The notes under the pieces are model-generated. The model saw only the letters and a program-made list of their open reading frames with translations, did no database searches and had not been told where the DNA came from. Made by a program: the position numbers and the translations under genes. DNA of 64,000 nt, from assembly GCA_014925825.1 (NCBI GenBank), contig JACGCK010000002.1, positions 1,178,001 to 1,242,000 on the forward strand, in the 5' to 3' direction. Positions 22,676 through 34,929 of the stretch are shown piece after piece. This DNA comes from Pholiota molesta (Eukaryota > Basidiomycota > Agaricomycetes > Agaricales > Strophariaceae). How positions within the stretch are numbered: the stretch's first letter is position 1; every line of letters begins with the position of its first letter.

Positions 22676-24310
22676 CTATAGGCCGTCAAGGCCGTCAAGG
22701 TCGTCTACGAGGTCCCGATCCCGGGTTGCCTTGTATAGGTTCACGATGATGTCGTTCGCGGTGAGGGTGATAATCCTACATGCGGCGTTGGCATTATTAG
22801 AAAAAAGGATACTACAAGTTTGAGTTTACGGAAACTCACGTGTGGGGTGCGATACGCATGAAATGAGCCGTTGAGCCTGGACGTTCGCAGCGGATTAGAT
22901 ATGTATTCGGGATTTGGGTTTGAAGAGAAGGGCGTGGACAAACCTTTGTACCACCCGCGGACACCCTCTATCTTGAAAGTCTTCCACAGGCAATCTATGG
23001 GGTTTTTATATAGAGCCCCTCTCAGTTTTCCATCCGGCCCAACGATGGTGGGTTGGTTATACATCCGCGTCAGAGCCTGGTAGGAGAAAGCAGTGAGATA
23101 CGGATTTCTGGGAATAATATAGGAATGGGCTGACGGTATCGGCAGGTTGCATTGCGAGACACTATGCATTTGGTGTTTCAATATTAGGGGTGAACGGTGA
23201 GAATGCTGGCGACGTACTACGCATGCTCCTGACACGGTACTGCTGACAAGGAAGGTCCATGTGCTGTTTGCGGGGAGGATGTCGTGCTTGACTAATTGAC
23301 CTTTAGTAAAGTTATAACTGGGTAGTTGTACCTAATAATAAATGTGTTTAGTTAGCCACTATATTGTGACGAGCTAGGCCACTTACAGAAGAACCCATCG
23401 AAGTTCTTAGGATGGCGGCATCGATTCCGCGAACCAGACCTCTTGCACCCTCTGCGCGGAAGATCGTGGCAAAGGCATCGACTGCGCTCTTATAGTTGTG
23501 CTGAGCACCGACTGGTAGGGCTGGTGAATATGCCTAGCAATTTGGGCTTAGAAAGAATGCTATTGTTAAACACATCTTTCTGACCTGCATCCGAGCCTTA
23601 ATTAGGAACAGAGGGTTTCCGAGAGAAGCTGCGTGGTATGGTTAACCCAAAAATTTGTACGTTAATTGGGGTTGACATACCTCCAACAGCTCCGCTGGTA
23701 GCTCCCGCGAATACGGAAGTATATGTGATCTGCTCATCGGCCGAACGTCCAATAAATTTGTTGATACTTCTCCGAAAGGGTTCGTAGAATCCTGCGGTGG
23801 GGGTTCATGCAAAGATAACCTAGAGAGACACGAAAATACTTACCTAGCCTCGAACCATTTAGCAGGATCTGAGAAGGGTGTTAGGACATGCGGACGGTGT
23901 CCCAGGACGAGAATAACATGGTTCTTACTTGATACGCGTACTGTTGATATGATAAGTACAGCGCATACGGAGGAAGGAAATCCACTCACAGCAGGTGGCA
24001 ATCCCCTCTGAATTCCCCGCAAACCCTCGTGCTTCCATGTTTTGGCAAGGACATCAATAGCGTTGTTGTACACCTTCTTCCCACCCCCCTTGGTTAGCTC
24101 ACCCTGGAGCTGCAGCCGTGTCTTTGCGACCTCAGCCGGGTTCGATACGGTGACCTAGACATATGTCGAGAAGCGTACTGCGTCAGTGACGGCGGCATAT
24201 TTTTGGACGTGGGGTGGACGCACCGCGATACAAGCTGCAATACCGCCGCAGATGAAGCCTTCTAGAGTCGACACGGGACGGCCCTTTTTTAGTGGAGGGG
24301 CTGTAGACAT
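22676..24310 (-). CDS. OAC1: Mitochondrial carrier protein, oxaloacetate-type (Oac1-like)
   Basis: Twelve exons join in phase (24310-24224, 24154-23990, 23940-23929, 23868-23844, 23791-23681, 23628-23585, 23533-23387, 23331-23218, 23161-23135, 23076-22944, 22876-22840 and 22775-22676), giving 333 aa. It shows the three-repeat carrier plan. The carrier signatures are SNPAEVAKTRLQLQGEL, GNPLFLIKARMQ and MQPADTALTRMYNQP. Oac1-type blocks include YAYQILLNGSRLGFYEPFR, RGALYKNPIDCLWKTFKIEG and the ending HFMRIAPHTIITLTAND. Oac1 imports oxaloacetate, and also sulfate and malonate in yeast, across the inner mitochondrial membrane. Exon 3 is only 12 nt (YAYQ). The start lies 184 nt from the divergent Mdm1-like gene. 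Related dicarboxylate carriers are the main alternative. Confidence 0.88.
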
Positions 24311-24494
24311 TGAGTGCCCCGGTGGCCTGCTCCTGGCGCTGCTGAAAATGAAACGGAAAAAGAAAGAGTCAGGGGAGCTTGAGCTTGCGGCAGTCCGATC
24401 AGAGGTCGCGTGATGGGTGGGGAATGGAATGTGAGATGGCGCGACGGTCACCGGACGCGACTGTGCTCTCCTCGTCAGCCAACATGATCTAACA

Positions 24495-27400
24495 ATGCCC
24501 AGCCCCTCCAACACCCAGGTCGTCGTCCTCGTCGCCGTCCTCGCCGTCGTCCTCCCCATCATCTCACGCGCCATATCGTCCCCAATTACCCTCCTGCTGA
24601 TATCTCCTCTTGTTCTTGTTTTCCTTGCTTTTGTTTATCTATTGCTTTCTATCTATCTAGGATGGTATCTCGATGTCCATAGGACACACCCACACCCAAA
24701 TTATCTCCAGCATGCCGCGCGACCTTTTGCCTTCTCTACACCAGCAGCTTGGCAGGCTGTGCTCACCCGTTCGCAATGGTCGCAGAACACGCCAAAGGCC
24801 CTACCACCACTCTATCCGGAATCCCTTGAGGTGTCTGATGCACTGAATGAGATTATCACGATGGCCATCAGGGACTTTGTGTCTAGCTGGTATACCAGCA
24901 TCTCGAGCTCGCCCTCCTTCCCTATTGCCGTCTCATCCGTTGTCCATGCCTCCCTGCAACAGCTCAACCAACGAGCCTCGGCAATCGACCTTTCCTCCCT
25001 CATCGTCAAACGAATACTGCCCAAAGTTACCGCACACATCGACCAGTTCCGCGAGTCCGAAGTCGCTCTCCGCGGCGCAGGTCTCGAGCGACGGCTGACG
25101 CAATCCGAGGAGCTGGACCTTCTTCTCGCGAGCAGATACGCTACCAAAGGCGTCAAAATCCACCCTGCGGTCGAGAACCTTTCCACCACATTTACGCGAC
25201 AGACAGAAGAGATGCATCTCAGGCACTTGGTCGATAGGGCCTTGCCGTATATTCTACCGCCCAAGGAACGAAATAGCAAGGCCTTGAAGATTGTCGTTAG
25301 GGAAATTGTGACCTGCTCAGTGCTGTTTCCTCTAGTGGAAATGGTGGCTGACCCCGATTTCTGGAACAGGACGATTGACCAAGTGGTAAGCATGTTTGTT
25401 AGACATTGCTTTGGATCCACTGACAGGTGTGACATTCAGGCAGGAGCTGCTATTCACCAACAGTAAGAAGCATCTTCCGCCTTATTGTTTGCGGTTAGCT
25501 CATGCCAAAATTCTAGGCAACTGATCTCCAAAGTCCGGAATGTGCTAGACGCTCAATCACCGCGGCATAAAAATCGAGTTGCTTCTTCGAGCTCGGTCGC
25601 TGCAAGCCCCACAGAGAAAATCACGATTCGTACCAACGCGCGTCAATTTGAGTCATTCCTACGCAGTCTCACTACCACATCTTCTCTGCTGGACGCACGT
25701 CGATTGAAAAATGACATTGTTGGGGAGATAAGACGGACTCGGTTGCTCTTAGGTTCGTGGATTTACGCTCAGGTGATTGAATATTAACCTTATAGATGTA
25801 CAGCAAATCATGAAAAGGAAGATTGGATTGACGGCGAAAAGACAGAGGACGTGGTGGCTTTCCTTGATAGATTATACACAGCAAAGCGGAAAGTTGAAGA
25901 TCGTATCGTGGTTCTCGGCGGTGAAGACAGTTCAGTGAGTATGATTTTGTACCATGACCAACCTGACACTTACTGATAGTCGAAATAGAGACAGACCACT
26001 ATCCAAGAAGACGGTCCGAAATCCGTCTCTTTAAGAGACATTCTCAGGAATCCCAACTCGCTATCATATTTCATGGAATTTATGGATCGGCGACATCGTT
26101 CACTGCCTGTACAGTTCTGGCTCACAGTTGAAAGTTTCAAAAATCCCTTGGAAAGCGTCGACTCTGACAGCTCAGGCGACGAAGAAGAAATCATCCAAGA
26201 TCCCTCGACCTCCGTCACAGTCAAAGAAGACATATCCATGATCAACGACCTCTATTTCCTGGACGGAAAGACGCAGGTATCCCTAGCTGCGATATCGAAG
26301 AAACACGTCGACGCGGTTCGAGAGTTTGCATACGACGCGAGCCCCTCCATCGAGGCACAGAGGAAAGTCCGGCGCAGCGTGCTCCGCGCACAGAAGCAGG
26401 TCGAGCGCGACATGGAGCAGGACTTTGAGGAGTTCGAGCGCTCGGAGCTGTGGTTCCGCGCCATCGGCGACGCGGGCTTCACGGCGAGCAAGGCGCCGGC
26501 GGACCCGTTCGAGCGGCAGCTGCGCGAGGGCGTGGGGTTGCCCCCGCGCACGCTGGAGCGCACGCCCCTGTCGCCGTCCGTGCAGTCGAAGCACAATATC
26601 GCGCCTGCACGCTACGACCAGAGCGCGATCTTCGGCATGCAGCGCACGGTCAGCGCGAACTCGGGGCGGTCGCAGCACTCCAAAATGTCGAACACGAGCG
26701 CGGGTGCGGTGAATGTGCCGTATACACCCTCGAATATCGAGGTCCTGATGTCGCCCATATCGGAGGGGCCCTCCTCGGAGCCTGCGCGTGCACCGTTGTT
26801 TGACGACCCGGAGGACGAGATGCAGCGCGCGGAGGAGAAGCGGATGGAGGCGATCCACGCTGCGCTGACGGATATCATGGCGCTCGAGCAGGAGCGCTCC
26901 GCCGCGCGGCCGACGTTGGGTGAGCGGAACGCGGAGCCGCTGTTCAAGTCCATCCGCCTCTCCGAGCGCCCGAAGCGGCAGGCCGCCCAAAGTGCCATGT
27001 TCGAGGACGGCGCTGGCGACGCGGACCTGGACGACGCGGACCAGGAAGGCACCGCCGACGAGCCCGGGTCCTTCCAGCTCGCCGCGCCCGGCGACCTGCA
27101 GCTCTCGCACGAGATCGCGCGGCTCGGGGAGAACATCGCGCATCTCGAGGCGCAGGACGCGATGCTCGACACGCTGATCAAGAAGGCGGAGCTGACGGGG
27201 GACACGCAGGAGCTGCGGCTGCTGACGCGCTCGAAAAGCGCGATGGCGCGCGAGCGAAGGGAGCTGCAGTTCCAGAAGCAGCAGTACGAGCAGCAGGAGA
27301 GCGCGAACCGGCTCGTGTCGGACCGCACGCGCGTGAGCATCGTCAGCTCCGCGGTCGCGGAGGAGGGCGGGCGGTCCGTCGTGCGGTATCTGGTGGAGGT

Positions 27401-28642
27401 GCAGCAGCTCGGCCCGGATGGGAGCTTTGCGAGCGGCTGGGTGATTGCGCGGCGGTATAATGAGTTTCTGAATATGCATAATAAGCTGAAGGAGCGGTAT
27501 GTGCTGGTGAAGAACTTGGACTTTCCTGGGAAGAGGCTGGTCGCGGCGCTCTCGGGGAGCTTTTTGGATACGAGGAGGGTTTCGCTGGAGAAATATCTTC
27601 AGGTGAGGTCTTTCTTTTTTCGTTTTGTGAGTCTTGTACTAAAGGGAAATTTGGCAGAGCGTCATCGCGATTCCCATCGTGTGTGAGAGCGAAGAACTGC
27701 GCACCTTCCTCTCTCGCGACTCGCCCTTCATGGCTGCCGCGCACAGTCACGAAAACGCGGCCTCCAAAGCGTCGACGCCCTTCTCCGGCACCAACCTCGT
27801 GCGGAACGTGTACCGCTCCGTCGCGGAGAGCATCGACGACATGTTCTTCGGGCCGTCGATGCTCGACGTCATGATCCAGCGGCTGACGCGGCAGGCGGCC
27901 GAGTTCACGGGCATCGTCGGCTCGGGCATCAACGACGAGGACCTCGTCGCGCAGGCGCTCGGCGCGTCGGGCAAGGCCGCCGGCGAGGCGACGCTGATGA
28001 AGCTCTCGGGCGACCTCAAGCCGCTCGAGGGCGAGACGTCGACGTCGACGTTCTCGGCGCCGATATGCGACCTCATCCTCGCGGTGTTCGAGCTGAACAA
28101 GAAGAATAATTGGCTAAGGCGGCAGGCGATTGTGATTATTCTGCAGCAGGTGCTTGGGGGCACGATTGAGCGGAAGATCCGGGAGAATGTGAGGGGCTTG
28201 CTGAGTGAGCACCGCTTGCTGTCGTATATTGGCTTGCTCCGCGATAATCTGTGGCCTGGTGGGAAACTTAAGCCACCAGGCCCACCGCGGAGCACGGAGG
28301 AGAAGATTCGGACGCGCGACGAAGCTAATAGAAAGCTGTCCTCTCTCGTTCCTGGTACGTCGTGCACAACCATCTATCCATCGTCCTTCTCTTTTGTTAA
28401 GTTTTATTCTTACAAGATCTCGCCGCAAATATGATTGGGCGATCTAATGCCCGACGCGGTGCTCGCAGGATATTCGCCGTCCTGCAAAACCGGCGGCTCA
28501 ACCAACATATCGCATATACTATCATTGATGAGGTGAGTTTCTGTTATGCCAAAGTGAAGATATACAAGACTGATGAATAATGGTTTGCGGGTAGCTTTTC
28601 GTTGCGCTATTCCCAGAAGCCGCGAACGATCCCAATCCATAA
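24495..28642 (+). CDS. MDM1: Sorting nexin of the Mdm1/SNX13 type (PXA-RGS-PX-nexin C)
   Basis: Eight exons join in phase: 24495-25385, 25440-25462, 25517-25752, 25804-25934, 25989-27602, 27658-28354, 28417-28532 and 28595-28642, about 1251 aa. The N-terminus has two hydrophobic segments (residues about 8-60) that anchor it in the ER. A PXA domain follows (residues about 90-290). An RGS-like domain starts near residue 440 (LRDILRNPNSLSYFMEFMDR). A PX domain starts near residue 875 (RYLVEVQQLGPDGSFASGWV, then RRYNEFLNMHNKL). A C-terminal nexin domain closes the protein. Mdm1 tethers ER to vacuole or endosome membranes and links lipid metabolism to contact sites. The intron near 25800 is best ended at the second AG, because only that restores ANHEKEDWIDGEKTEDVVAF. 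GC content is high from 26.4 to 28.2 kb. Confidence 0.93.
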
Positions 28643-28901
28643 ATATTATTTCTGCATAACACACATCACTACCGAGCCATCTTCAAAAACCAATCATGGC
28701 TACCTTACGACTCATATACGCCACTTCATGACCCCGGACAATGTACCTCTGTATTTGACAAATGTATAGTAAATGCTTCATTAATTTTAGCCTGCGATCA
28801 ATTCGAATATATAGGCACAACAGCCACATCCACGGCCGTTTTGCTATGGCGATGTTGACCTGCTCATTCCTCTGTACATGTTTGATCCAATGGTACATGT
28901 T

Positions 28902-31201
28902 CTACAAATACATAGAGAGCACCTGCATTCCGTGGCTTCCCAGTACATCGGTGTGTATTCGATAATATTCATCGGACCTAGAGCGTAAGCCGCCGCTGAG
29001 TCTTTCGAGCTTGAATACAACAGGAGATATTGTATGTATTTTGGTCACTTTCCCAAATCTAGTCACTTGCTTCATGCTCTCTTCACAAAACAGACACACC
29101 GCAAGGCAGGTTTTGGGAACGTGAACAAAACCGGTCGCATCGCCTCCAAAATTTAATATCGCGATCATCATCTGGAACCTGCCCTCGGCAGTCCAACCAC
29201 TAGGCCCGCGAATCCTCCCGTCAAGTAAATCGTAGCGATGAGGTATTCGTTCGATGGCTTCATAGTAGCCAGTGGGCGCTATATCGACAGTAGCATAGAA
29301 ATCTGTTAAAATGTACGAAGCAGCAACATCTGTTGATATAGCGGGCATTAGGAGGAGTGGTATTTGTAGTCCCAGGTGTGTAAGGGTTAAAGGCTCCATG
29401 GGCCGCTTGAAACTAAGTTGCTTGTTGGACGATTGTAGGTAATACGACGGGCTGAGCGGGAGAAGGGAAGTGATGCGAGTCCTGGTGTCAGGGAGATTCC
29501 CTGCCCAATTGAAGATGTCTAAAACTCCAGTTTTCGAAGCGCTGAGTATCTTTTTCAAAAGACGGAAGAACGCCCGCTCAGAGCCTTCGCCATATGCAAT
29601 CGAGATGCTGACTTCGAATATCCCATTAACGAATACGCAACGTCTTCTTCGCGAGTTACTTCACGGCGCGCGGCCAACTGCATTCTCCGCGAGATGGACG
29701 CGCCGTGGATATAATGTAGTTCGTTTATTGTAAGCGTTGTTGCCTTATCAATGCTCTCTAAAATGTTGGGTCCCATTTATCATTATCGGATGTGCTGATG
29801 AGTTTTATCCAATCCATGTCGTAAAATTTAATGCAACCAGGCGCGAGCAGTTCCTGTAGCGTCCATCCGCGAGTGAACCAAGGATCCTTGTGCACATCCG
29901 AAAGCGTCGCAGTCTCCGCGAGATAGGTGATGCAGAGGTCAGAGTCCCGATACCAGTTATACATCGAACGAATGGATTCGTCGAGCTCGGTGCTGCTTTC
30001 TTTGTTTATGCAGATTGTGTCCATCCAGCCAAGGGTAAGACCATGGTCTCGAGAGGCGATCTTGCAGAAGTTGACGAGCTTTTGATATCCTGCGTGCTCC
30101 ATATCGAACATGCCCTTGTTCCAGTCGCTATAAGTTACTTCGCCCGGCGCAGTACGAAGCCATGTATGGGACAAAATGGCATATCGTGCATGTTTTGCCA
30201 CCCATTCCTGGATGAATTCCCGTTCGGCACTTGTCTTGTTGGTGTGATAGATGGAGTATGGCTTCATCTCTAATAGAAATTGTTCTTCGTCAAAGTTGGA
30301 TTGGATCTCGGAAGCAAGATGCGCATAGATGCCGCTCCTGTCGAGGAGAGAGACAAGGAGCTTGGTGCCGTTGATATCTGGTGTGAAGCATAGCAGTCTG
30401 ATGGGCATCTTGTTGGAGACATGTTCTCTCAGTGCCGCCAGTAGCGTTTGAAGCGTTGTCGGCTCGGAAGGTTCATGATGATGATTATCTACGCTCAGGT
30501 CTCAGTAGTAAGTTATTGGGCACTGTAAAAATTATTTACCTTCCGTGAATGAATGTCCAGGGATGATGACCGTTCTTTCTGGAGAAATTGTGGGTGGTTC
30601 GGATACGTCATCGGGCTCTATATAGCACTATGTTGAACAGACCTGGTTTAATTCTCCAAATTTATGTTAATGAATACCTTCCTTGACCTCGTTTAGTTCG
30701 GGAGAAGCTCTGATCCTATCTTTTACGATTGTCAGAAAGAATGAACATCTCTGGGACATTGTTATTTGATGAGACATACCGGCGTCTGTCAAATCGACCT
30801 CGACCTGACCCATGGATGGAGAACGAATGATGCACAATATAAATTCCTGGAGACTAGCGAGTAATTGATCTGCTTCAGGTCCTATCCCAGTTTCGTGTCG
30901 ACCTTTATGAGTGATCATGTTAGACAACTAGAGCGAGGTGCAAGAGCTGTGCTCACTATTTCTATTTAACTGCCCATCATTGACACTTTGTACAAGAGGA
31001 ATGACAAAACTTTGCAAGGCTTTGAGTAAAATTTGAGCTTGGGCATGTAGAGAATCTGAACTATTATGACCTACTCCAGTAATGCATGTAAGCAAGTAAA
31101 TTTTATGATATTCAAACGAAAGACTCACCCCGTTCAGGTTGTGCCGCAGAATGGCTGGCGACATCATCATGATCGGTCGTATCTTCGGATGTCGATAACA
31201 T
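28902..31201 (-). CDS. HET (heterokaryon incompatibility) domain protein, two apparent frameshifts
   Basis: Five small exons (31201-31129, 31055-30957, 30902-30780, 30719-30678 and 30617-30540) lead into a large one starting at 30488. They encode an N-terminal helical region, then the HET domain. Its three conserved blocks are seen: YAILSHTWL, LGWMDTICINKESSTELDES with IRSMYNWYRDSDLCITYL, and WFTRGWTLQELLAPGCIKFY. HET domains trigger cell death on non-self fusion in ascomycetes; roles in mushrooms are less clear. Downstream the frame changes near 29765-29775 (before ESIDKATTL) and near 29608-29612, inside the family motif that should read YSLMG directly followed by IFEVSISIAYGEG. Both look like one missing base beside a GGG run. 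The last frame ends at 28902. It may be a pseudogene or a consensus error. Confidence 0.8.
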
Positions 31202-32226
31202 CCTTTGATCGTAGAGTCGTTCGATTTGCCTTGAAGAAAAGCAGATACTACTTGTAGAGATGAAGATTGCATATTTCAATCCTAAGGCTTTAGTAGGCGT
31301 TATCACCGTGATTGGGAATAGAGGGTGGGTTGGGATGCTGGAGACGGCCCGAGGTCGGAGTGTGTCGGACCACGGGCTCACTGTCTATGGCGTTCTGGGA
31401 ACCAACTTTGATCATCAACCACTATCAACCACCGCTATCATGACGCATTCAAAATTCAAACATACGATCTCTATGTAGCCCTTCTATAATGAAGGCCCTA
31501 CCCCATGACTATTTCGCTTCCTTGCCCCCTCTTTCAGTGGCACAGACCTTTTCTTATCCTGATGACAGAAGCACATATGCAGGTCCACTCTGGCAGCCCC
31601 GGTCCTGTTCCTTCTTGATTCCTTCCTGCTCATGGTTCGACTAGGTATCGCTGGCAGCTTGCCAGCAACTACTAGCCCCCATTGTCGGCCTTCTCGTGAC
31701 AACAAGGCTACGAGGATAGCCTACACATATAGTTGCGCACTGGACAGGAACAAATTTGCGGGCGTCAAATATGCAGAACCCGTCACGAGGGACCTTCAAC
31801 AGAATTCGCAAGTTTTAAGCGCTTAAATAGTCTCGCCGGAACCATGATTTACTCTCACCAGCTCCTACCAGCTCCCACCTCTGGAAGTTCTAAAATTAAC
31901 GAGCAGTTTAGACGCATCTTCTCAACTAACAATGTAGTAACAACCGTGCAATAAACCAAAATGAAACCTCCACAACTTCAGGGCTCCCGGCTACCCTTTC
32001 CTTCTTTCTCACTTTATTTGCTTCCTGACCTGATCAGATGACTACAGATGACTACGCCTTCTGAGTCGAAAGGGGGTTTTAAATTCATACGCTAGACTAT
32101 GCTGCATATCGCTGGCATTTCTTCTTTCCCGATGATACACCGAAGAAATTACTCTCGCAGGCTTCAACCCCAATATTTGCACATATAAAGTACGATGACG
32201 GCAGGGGCCAATTCGTTCAAGACACC
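31202..32226. other. Divergent intergenic region between the HET and mannanase genes
   Basis: No gene recognised. A TATA-like ATATAAAG at about 32182-32190 lies about 40 nt before the mannanase start. Confidence 0.5.
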
Positions 32227-34599
32227 ATGCGGTCTATGCTTGCTGTGTTGCTCTGTGCACTGCTCGCCCTCACGGGGGCGTCCTCTTCAAAGCCCTCGGC
32301 CCGAAAGGATTCGTAACTCAGGCAAATGGCGAATTCCACCTTGATGGCAAACCATTTGTGAGTGCTTTCGCCGTACAAGTTGTTACTAGTATTTTCTAAT
32401 CAAAATTTGCACAAGAATTTCGTTGGCGCCAACTCGTATGTGAGTAAATTTTGACCAAATTTTAGCAACCGTTTGCTCAAATGATGGCGTCGTTGCGTCA
32501 TTCTTTTTCTCATTCAGTGGTTGGGATTGTTGACGAGCACTGCGGACGTTGATGCCACGTTCAAAGAAATGCAGGGCGCTGGTGTAAAGGTTCTTCGCAC
32601 ATGGGTAATATTCATTCTCTCTGCATAGCATCCTTTCGTGGTCTCAACCTCCGACTATTTAGGGATTTAATGCCATCAACGGATCCGAAGTCGCAGGAGC
32701 TCTTCAATCTGGATTAACATATTATCAAGTATTATTATTCTTCTTCGTCTCTTCTTCTCAACTACAATACAATAGCTTTCTCTTAGGTTGGAACTCAAGC
32801 GAGTGGGTTCTTAAGATGGCCCGCAAGGCCTCCAGAGACTCGACTACGTCGTCAACACGGCAGGAAAATATGGCATCAAACTCATTCTTGCCTTCACCAA
32901 CAATTGGTAACGTTTCTCCGAGCGGATACAGTAAACGTCTGTTCTTACTTGTATTTATTTCAGGGTGGGTTATGGGGTAGTTCTATATTCCAGATTTAGA
33001 ATTATGCATCGGCTCATAGAATTGAAGGGCATGGAACTTTACATTAATTGGATTGCTGGTGCTGGCAACACGCATGATGTTTTCTACACCAACCCAAGAT
33101 CATTGCATCTTATCGTTAGTCTTCTATTCCTACACCTCGTCCACGCTGAATTTTCTAATTGGTCATTACAGAACGTTACGTGACGCCATTGTCAACCGAT
33201 ACAAAGACTCTCCCAACGTTTTTGCTTGGGAAATGATGAATGAAGCGAGATGTTTGGGAGACCTTCCTTCGGGCCCAGCTTGTGTTCCTGGCACTGAGCT
33301 TCTCACTAAGTGGTACAAGCAACAATCTGATTTCATCCGCTCGCTGTATGTATTTCTTCCTGGTCAACGGACTCGAAATGCAACCAAGTACTCACGAGAA
33401 TCACTTACAAGTGACCCCTTCCACTTGATCACCACTGGAGGCGAAGGCCACTTCTACTGGAAAAACAAAAACGTTGGATACTGGTCTGATGGCGTATTCA
33501 CTTCAGATTATAATTTCAACGGGCAAGGTCTGTAGAAATAACAGTCTTATTGTTTTAACAGTTGCTCATATATATAACGTCTTATAGCTGGTGAAGACTT
33601 CGACACAGAATTGACCCTGCCCAATGTAGACTTCGGCGCATATGTAAGTTTCGCCAATTAGGTCCATTCATAAGCTTACTATGAAATCTATCTCCACATC
33701 AGCATTTATATCCTCAAACCTGGTGAGTCGCTGTCTGATTTGGTCCAACGTGAAAGGTATAATATGGCGACTGCTCAGGTATCCCCAACTTGTGAGTAGC
33801 CATGAGAAATATGGATAACTACTGAAATATTTGAGCAGGACTTCCCGGGATCCAACTGGACCGCAAAAGATTGGGGCCTTTTCTGGATTAAAGCACATGC
33901 TGATTGTAAGAATAATATGACTGCTGCTCTTTATTATTCAATGTTGACGAGATGCGATACGATAGCTGCCAAGAAGGCCAATAAGCCCGTTATTCTGGAA
34001 GAATTTGGAGTTACTGGAATAAGTATGCTATTCTGGCAAATTCTGTCGTTTGGTCTCATCGATTTTCTCCAGAAAATAAGACCGAGGTATATACTGCATG
34101 GGTGAATCTGGCACTTGAAACTAAGCATGCGTAAGACTGCCCAAATTCTTTATTTCGAAGGCTTGCGTTAATTACCTTTTATCTTTTAGTGGGTGAGTTT
34201 TCACCTAAAGTCTTAAAAGTTCCAGAAACTCAGACGCTTAATGGTGTCGAAGAATTTTCCCTGGCAATTTGGAATGTTGGGTCTGAAAGAAGACGGAGGA
34301 AACCGCGTGATCAAATACGCTGATGCTCTCATTAACGGGGTAGATATATTCTTGTTTTCATTTACAGCTATCGCTAATCATTCCCATCGTAGGCATCCCC
34401 CAACGATGGTAAACCCCATTTCTGCTGGTGATGTTTTATGGGCACAGACAAAAATTAATGCGCTTTCTAGGTTTGCTATCTACAAAATCAATCTCCGTGT
34501 GGGATATCTTCACGTAGGTTTAATCAGCTATTGCATACGCTAACTAACGAGGGCCATACTAGAAACACTGCAAAGATTCAAGCCAGTCGATCAGGATGA
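32227..34599 (+). CDS. Endo-1,4-beta-mannanase (GH5_7), multiply frameshifted as read
   Basis: The family is clear: [52 protein letters not shown], the acid/base block [12 protein letters not shown], and the nucleophile block [13 protein letters not shown] followed by [16 protein letters not shown] signal peptide ([18 protein letters not shown]) opens at 32227. Such secreted enzymes cut mannan and galactoglucomannan in plant hemicellulose. The product is spread over more than 12 short exons. About six frame changes do not coincide with introns: near 32275-32305, 32813, 33095, 34195-34250, 34485 and 34497. Each is explained by one lost base. The end is taken at TGA 34597-34599 but is uncertain. 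It is either a decaying gene or the product of a poor consensus. Confidence 0.75.
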
Positions 34600-34929
34600 A
34601 CGAATGGTTTCAGTGAGGGATGATAACAGATGAAAAGACTACTTCCTTTTGTTCTTTGAATGTTATGGGATGAAAAGGGTGTGTTTACGCCTGCGACATA
34701 TTTAAAGATTGCACCATATACACTTATCTTCCGAAATATATTTCAACTTGTCAACATATATAACCAGACCGAGGGAAACGCTCTGCGCGCTTGAATTTTA
34801 TCGTTGCATCGTGAACACCGGAATAACAATCCGGAAGGATTGGGAGTTGATAAGTATAACCGTGTAATCCTAAATACCCAACCTTACAATATACTACCGG
34901 TATAAATTGACGCTAATCATCCACCAATT
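34600..34929. other. Convergent 3' region between the mannanase gene and TRM6
   Basis: The two genes point towards each other here, so their 3' ends should lie in this stretch. No gene or repeat seen. Confidence 0.5.

Noticed and set aside
22676..22745. GGCCGTCAAG tandem-like repeat near 22680-22700
   Set aside because: It is the end of the carrier coding sequence (DDLDGLDGL on the minus strand), not a separate repeat element.
26283..27479. A 398-codon open frame on the minus strand
   Set aside because: It is antisense to the large, well-supported exon of the Mdm1-like gene. Its Arg/Leu-rich composition is what GC-rich codon bias on the other strand produces.
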